This document shows positions 6,143 to 9,371 of a stretch of 9,371 nucleotides of DNA, piece by piece. A program made the translations under genes and the position numbers. Every line of letters starts with the position of its first letter. The stretch's first letter is position 1. This DNA is from CAYTAP01 sp964435775 (GTDB lineage: Bacteria; Planctomycetota; Phycisphaerae; Tepidisphaerales; Tepidisphaeraceae): the NCBI GenBank assembly GCA_964435775.1, contig CAYTAP010000136.1:1-9371 (forward strand), written 5' to 3'. The notes beneath the pieces were generated by a model that was not told where the DNA came from, made no database searches, and was given only the letters and a program-made list of their open reading frames with translations.

Positions 6143-6435
6143 GCGCATATCTTCTTACTGAACGGGCAACATGCGATTTGCGTGATATCTGGGATTACAT
6201 TGCCGCAGATAGCACGCAGGCCGCTGATGACGTCATTGACGAGATCCATGCCGGCTGTCGTCTTGTTTCCCACATGCCGGGCGCTGGCCACCGTCGGAGA
6301 GATGTGGCCAACCCCCGGTACCGCTTTTGGCGCGCCAACCGCTTCATCATTGCTTACTTCCCGGACACGCGCCCGGTTCAAATCATCCGCATCGTCGGCG
6401 GACAGCAGGACTTTCGCCGCGTAATCGGGTCCTAG
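6139..6435 (+). CDS. RelE/ParE-family toxin
   Basis: This 98-residue protein uses a GTG start within the antitoxin stop. The sequence follows the ParE pattern: YLLTERATCDLRDIWDYIA (strand, then helix with the typical 'DL-x-x-I-x-x-YIA'), a second helix AADDVIDEIHAGCRLVSHMPG, then GHRRRDVANPRYRFWRANRF and a strand-rich end FIIAYFPDTRPVQIIRIVGGQQDF. ParE toxins act on DNA gyrase while RelE relatives cut ribosome-bound mRNA; the ParD partner favours the ParE branch. Length, gene order and the conserved 'MPG-x-GH-R' and 'I-R-I/V-x-x-G' motifs all fit an intact toxin. The pair lies between tRNA-Tyr and dxs, and its 3' end converges on dxs with 8 bp between stops. Confidence 0.9.
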   Translation: MSAYLLTERATCDLRDIWDYIAADSTQAADDVIDEIHAGCRLVSHMPGAGHRRRDVANPRYRFWRANRFIIAYFPDTRPVQIIRIVGGQQDFRRVIGS

Positions 6436-6450
6436 AGCGTGATTCACGCT
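6436..6450. terminator. Small palindrome at the convergent toxin/dxs junction
   Basis: AGCGTG-ATT-CACGCT is a perfect 6-bp inverted repeat with a 3-base loop. It begins right after the toxin stop and includes the dxs stop (TGA, 6446-6444). Its position suits a bidirectional terminator, but the stem is short and no T-run follows on either strand. Confidence 0.3.
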
Positions 6451-8436
6451 TCGCTGCCCACCATCACGGGCTTGGCCGATGGTGTGGTGCGAATCGCATC
6501 ACGCGCGCTGCGGGCGATGCCCTTGGCGTCGAGGCCCACTTCCGCGAGTTGCTCGGCGCGGCTGGCGTGGGCGATGAGGCGATCCGGGTGGCCGAGGCGA
6601 GTCAGACGGGCGGTTGGCAGGTGATGCGCGGTCGCATATTCCAGCACAGCCGACCCGAAACCATTCTGCAGGGAGTGATCTTCGATCGTCAACACCGGCG
6701 CGCTTCCCCGCAGGGCGCGGGCGATCATTTCGCCATCCACCGGCTTGCAGAACCTGGCGTCGATGACGCAGGCCTCAATGCCCTCATCGGACAATTCCGC
6801 GGCGGCCGCCATCGCGTTGACCATCAGCGCGCCATACACGATCAGCGTCACATCACTCCCCTGGCGCAAGACCCGTGATCGCCCGATCCGCCATTCGCCG
6901 GATGCCTGCCCCCGCAACTCCTCCGCCACATCGTGTTCAAACGGAACCGCCGGCACGCTGTCACGCGGATAGCGCAGGGCGCTGGCCATATCGAGCGAGA
7001 CGGCCAGGCGCAGACACCGACCCAATTCCAATTCATCACTCGGCGCCATGAGCACCATTCCGGGCATGGGACGCAAAAAGGCCTGGTCCATGAAACCATG
7101 ATGGACGGCGCCATCGTCGCCGACATAGCCGGCGCGATCCATGGCGACCACCACGGGCATTCCGTTCAGCGCCACCTCCTGCCACACCTGGTCGAACGCC
7201 CGCTGGGTGAAGGTTGAATACACCGCCGCAATGGGGCGCATGCCGCTCTTGGCCATGCCCGCCGCCATCCCCATCAGGTGCGATTCGCAAATCCCCGTGT
7301 CGAAATAACGATCAGGGTAAACCTTTTCGAACTTGCTGAGACCCGTGCCGTCGGGCATCCCGGCCGTCAGCGTCACGATGCGCGGGTCTTTCCCCGCCAG
7401 CGCGATGGCGGCCTCGGCGAAGGCATTCGTCCAGCTCTTTCCGCCGCTCTTTTTCAATTCAACGCGACAGTCACTCCGCTCCAGCGGATCCCCTTCCACC
7501 GCAAACGGCGAGGGGCTGTGAAACTTCGTCGGATCGCACGTCGCCAGCTCGCATCCCTTCCCTTTGATTGTCTTCACATGCAGCAGCACCGGCGCGTTCA
7601 CATCCTTCAATTCCGCCAGGATGTTGATCAGCCCCGGCAAATCATGCCCATCGACCGGACCCATGTACTTGATCCCCATGAGCTCGAAAATCTGCCCCGG
7701 CCACATCGTGCTCTTGACGCCGTCCTTGAAATGACGCCAGAGCTGCTCAATCCGAACCCCCACGCTCGCCGGCAACTGGCCGACCAGGTTTTTCGAGAGC
7801 TTCTTGAACTCATCGTACGTCGTCGAAACCCGCACGCGCTCAAGGTATTGCCCGAAGGCGCCCTGCGGTTCGGNNNNNNNNNNCGGAAATGCTCATCCCA
7901 TTGTCATTGAGAATGACCAGCAACTGCCGTTTGAGCGTGCCGGCGTGATTCAGCCCTTCAAACGCCATCCCATTGACGATTGACGCATCCCCCACCAGCG
8001 CCACGACCCGGCTGTCTTTCCCCATCAACGAATCGCCCCGCGCCATGCCCACGGCCGTCGAGATCGCCGTCCCGGCATGCCCCACCGAAAACAGATCGTA
8101 AGGCGACTCATCCGGCGCCGGGAACCCGCTGACCGATCCCTTCTTGCGAAGCCTCTTAAAAAGCCCCGACCGTCCCGTAATCATCTTGTGTGGATAACAC
8201 TGATGCCCCACGTCAAAGAGCAACCGATCCGGCCCGGCGGGATAGGCTCCGAACTCGTACACATAATGCAATGCCAGCGTCAGCTCGACGACCCCCAGAT
8301 TCGACGCCAGATGCCCACCATTCGTGCTGACGGCGTTGAAGATTTCCTTCCGCATCTCCCCGGCCAAGTCGGCGAGCTGCTCCATCGACAACGTGCGCAA
8401 ATCCGCGGGCGTACGAACAAGATCAATCAGGGACAT
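6444..8436 (-). CDS. dxs: 1-deoxy-D-xylulose-5-phosphate synthase (interrupted by an assembly gap)
   Basis: Dxs condenses pyruvate and glyceraldehyde 3-phosphate, using thiamine diphosphate, at the first step of the MEP isoprenoid pathway. The start ATG 8436 has TGAGG eight bases upstream; the frame is open further to 8502. N-terminal motifs from this start: GGHLASNLG (40-48), DVGHQCYPHK (75-84), SVGHAGTAIS (117-126), VGDASIVNGMAFE (148-160, Mg/ThDP-binding) and LNDNGMSIS (176-184). After ten N the protein continues EPQGAFGQYLERVR. It then shows the transketolase-like domain with ICESH (catalytic Glu), YSTFTQRAFDQ, MDRAGYVGDDG and ALRYPRDS, and the C-terminal domain with FCKPVDG and TIEDHSLQNGFGSAV, ending at TGA 6446-6444. 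If the N run hides no real bases the protein is 660 residues, slightly longer than usual. ThDP-loop Gly-Asp-Gly is Gly-Asp-Ala here. Almost certainly a working dxs. Confidence 0.97.
7874..7883. other. Assembly gap (ten N) inside dxs
   Basis: The N run falls between codon 184 (Ser of MSIS) and the EPQGAF segment. The base before it (complement of 7884, G) and the two after it (complements of 7873-7872, CC) would form one GCC Ala codon if nothing were missing. The two frames meet only if the true gap is a multiple of three, so a literal 10 bases is impossible for an intact gene. Comparison with typical Dxs (MSIS, then 3-4 residues, then GA) suggests little or nothing is missing. Confidence 0.9.
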
Positions 8437-8446
8437 CTCATGAGCC

Positions 8447-8476
8447 TCAAAGAAACCGTCCACGAGGAGGATGCAT
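8447..8476 (-). CDS. Candidate 9-codon leader mini-ORF upstream of dxs
   Basis: On the minus strand, ATG 8476-8474 is preceded at seven bases by a perfect AGGAGG (8489-8484). The frame reads Met-His-Pro-Pro-Arg-Gly-Arg-Phe-Leu and stops at TGA 8449-8447. The stop overlaps the TGAGG that would serve as dxs ribosome site, and dxs begins 10 bases later. The frame is not that of dxs. The AGGAGG is much stronger than the dxs site itself, suggesting translational coupling or a leader-peptide control. It could also be a chance match. Confidence 0.35.
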   Translation of the reverse strand: MHPPRGRFL

Positions 8477-8489
8477 CCTTCAACCTCCT
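8465..8489 (-). promoter_or_regulatory. Hairpin in the dxs leader that can hide the mini-ORF ribosome site
   Basis: In the minus-strand transcript AGGAGG (8489-8484) is complementary to CCTCCT (8470-8465), codons 3-4 of the mini-ORF, with a 13-base loop that includes the mini-ORF start codon. A competing 12-bp palindrome, AGGATGCATCCT (8468-8479), overlaps it. This is a possible switch; no riboswitch family is recognised. Confidence 0.3.
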
Positions 8490-8555
8490 GTCCGTGAACC
8501 ACCGGCGCATCATCAACATGACGAAAGGGAGTGCGTCGTGGGCGTTGCGGCGTTC

Positions 8556-8584
8556 ATTATACCCCGCCAGCCCGCACATGAAGA
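8556..8584 (-). promoter_or_regulatory. Candidate dxs promoter
   Basis: On the minus strand a perfect TATAAT lies at 8561-8556 in GC-rich surroundings. The best -35 at 17 bp is TCTTCA (8584-8579), matching consensus at only three positions. Transcription would start near 8549, leaving a leader of about 113 bases that contains the mini-ORF and hairpin. Confidence 0.45.
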
Positions 8585-8764
8585 AGCGCTCCTTCCATCC
8601 CACTCCCCACTCCATCATGACGATACCGCTCTTTGCCGTCATAAACCAGTGGAAAACCGACGCCCGTTTCATCATTTGGTCTTTTAATAATAGCCGGTTG
8701 ACGGGTCACGAGGGGCCGGGCGACGGTCGCGGGCGGCCGTCATGGTTCCAATCGAGGACGGCGG

Positions 8765-9371
8765 TTACACACCCAGGCGCTTCTTCCACGCCTGCAACTG
8801 CTCCTCAAACGGCTTCCCTCCCGCCGCGCCGGCGCTTTGGTAGCGACTGACGACATTTTTAGCGCCGAGGCATGTGTAAACATCCTTCGTCACACGGACA
8901 TCACTGTTTGACTCGGCGATCACTTCATTGAACGCCGCCACGTCAAGTTGCCCCAGCGCGTGTTTACCCTCTTTTTCACACCGCGCCACGAGCGTGCCGA
9001 CGATGTGGTGGGCGGTGCGAAAGGGGATGCCCTGGGTGACGAGGTATTCCGCGAGACTGGTCGCGTCGAGAAAGCCATATTCGAGCGTCGGCTCGATCCG
9101 CGCCTTGTCATAGCTGGCGCTGTTGACGATCGCGGCGGCCATCGTCAGGCACTGGCTCACCGTGTCATAGGCGCGAAAGACAATCCGCTTGTCCTCCTGC
9201 AAATCGCGGTTGTAGCCGATGGGCAAACCCTTGAAGATCGTCATCAACGCGAAGAGATCGCCATAGACATTCCCGCAGCGCCCGCGGATCAGTTCCAGCA
9301 TGTCGGGGTTGCGCTTCTGGGGCATCATGCTGCTGCTGGTCGTGTACCGGTCGGCGATCTTGATGAAGCCG
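8765..9371 (-). CDS. argH: Argininosuccinate lyase, C-terminal part (5' end outside window)
   Basis: ArgH splits argininosuccinate into arginine and fumarate, the last step of arginine biosynthesis. The visible 201 residues begin GFIKIADRYTTSSSMMPQKR and run to TAA 8767-8765. The fumarate-lyase superfamily signature (usually G-S-x-x-M-x-x-K-x-N) is present as S-S-S-M-M-P-Q-K-R-N with the catalytic Ser loop, followed by PDMLELIRGR. Also typical are KGLPIGYNRDLQEDK, the DATSLAEYLV-x-x-GIPFR-x-AHHIVG segment of the C-terminal domain, and the closing AGGKPFEEQLQAWKKR. The first residue of the signature is Ser rather than Gly. It is transcribed in the same direction as dxs, 328 bp upstream, and may or may not share its transcript. 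Confidence 0.96.
   Translation of the reverse strand, partial: GFIKIADRYTTSSSMMPQKRNPDMLELIRGRCGNVYGDLFALMTIFKGLPIGYNRDLQEDKRIVFRAYDTVSQCLTMAAAIVNSASYDKARIEPTLEYGFLDATSLAEYLVTQGIPFRTAHHIVGTLVARCEKEGKHALGQLDVAAFNEVIAESNSDVRVTKDVYTCLGAKNVVSRYQSAGAAGGKPFEEQLQAWKKRLGV

Larger units (their letters stand above)
8437..8764. other. Intergenic region between argH and dxs
   Basis: This 328-bp stretch holds the dxs promoter candidate and leader (8437-8561). Further upstream is an AT-rich patch (TATTATTAAAAG on the minus strand, about 8694-8683). Near 8722-8741 a GACGG/CCGTC pair might form a short stem after argH, but without a T-run. An 82-residue minus-strand frame (8675-8427) crosses the region, overlaps the dxs start, and shows no recognisable fold; I do not call it a gene. 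I see no xseB-like gene, which in some bacteria lies next to dxs. Confidence 0.6.

Noticed and set aside
5666..6435. Integrated element at tRNA-Tyr carrying the toxin-antitoxin pair
   Set aside because: I found no integrase and no repeat of the tRNA 3' end downstream, so there is no attachment-site evidence.
8437..8561. TPP riboswitch in the dxs leader
   Set aside because: The conserved CUGAGA and related thi-box elements were not found.
8427..8675. 82-residue minus-strand frame between argH and dxs, considered as xseB
   Set aside because: No exonuclease VII small-subunit pattern (short acidic two-helix protein), and it overlaps the dxs start and the promoter candidate.
8077..8850. 257-residue plus-strand frame over dxs and the leader
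   Set aside because: Mostly antisense to dxs; no recognisable domain.

Overview
The window looks like a scaffold piece from a high-GC member of the Planctomycetota, possibly Phycisphaerae. It is probably a metagenome-derived or draft assembly, because it contains a run of ten N. The lineage guess rests on remembered family distributions (paired large DUF6785/DUF6784-type membrane proteins next to an FtsX-like permease, an S23-type four-helix-bundle gene, CACCACGGAG-type intergenic repeats, a Dxs with ESH in place of EQH). It was not tested by a search.

Positions 1-5592 (+ strand) are a membrane-protein block. It holds the C-terminal end of an FtsX/MacB-like ABC permease with an extra soluble domain, a small four-helix-bundle (S23/Avd-like) gene, a ~640-660 aa polytopic OPT-like protein, and a 707 aa DUF6785/DUF6784 protein. 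The four-helix-bundle gene sits between genes that otherwise look operonic. It is bracketed by imperfect inverted AT-rich repeats and by a 6-bp direct repeat, as if inserted. The OPT-like gene has an apparent frameshift just before its last transmembrane segment. The 299 bp before the DUF6785 gene hold two nested inverted repeats: an outer 28-bp pair (26/28) and an inner perfect 29-bp pair.

Positions 5593-6435 (+ strand) carry a tRNA-Tyr(GUA) with a good sigma-70-like promoter, followed by a ParD/ParE-type toxin-antitoxin pair with a 4-bp overlap. Positions 6444-9371 (- strand) carry dxs (1-deoxy-D-xylulose-5-phosphate synthase, entry to the MEP isoprenoid pathway), interrupted only by the N run, and upstream of it the C-terminal part of argH (argininosuccinate lyase). 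The dxs leader has a consensus TATAAT box and a 9-codon mini-ORF with a perfect AGGAGG site. The toxin gene and dxs converge with 8 bp between stops.

The most unusual items are the four-helix-bundle cassette with insertion-like ends, the nested palindromes, the dxs leader mini-ORF, and the uncharacterised FtsX plus two-transporter membrane block. No complete, clearly new defence or regulatory system is evident.
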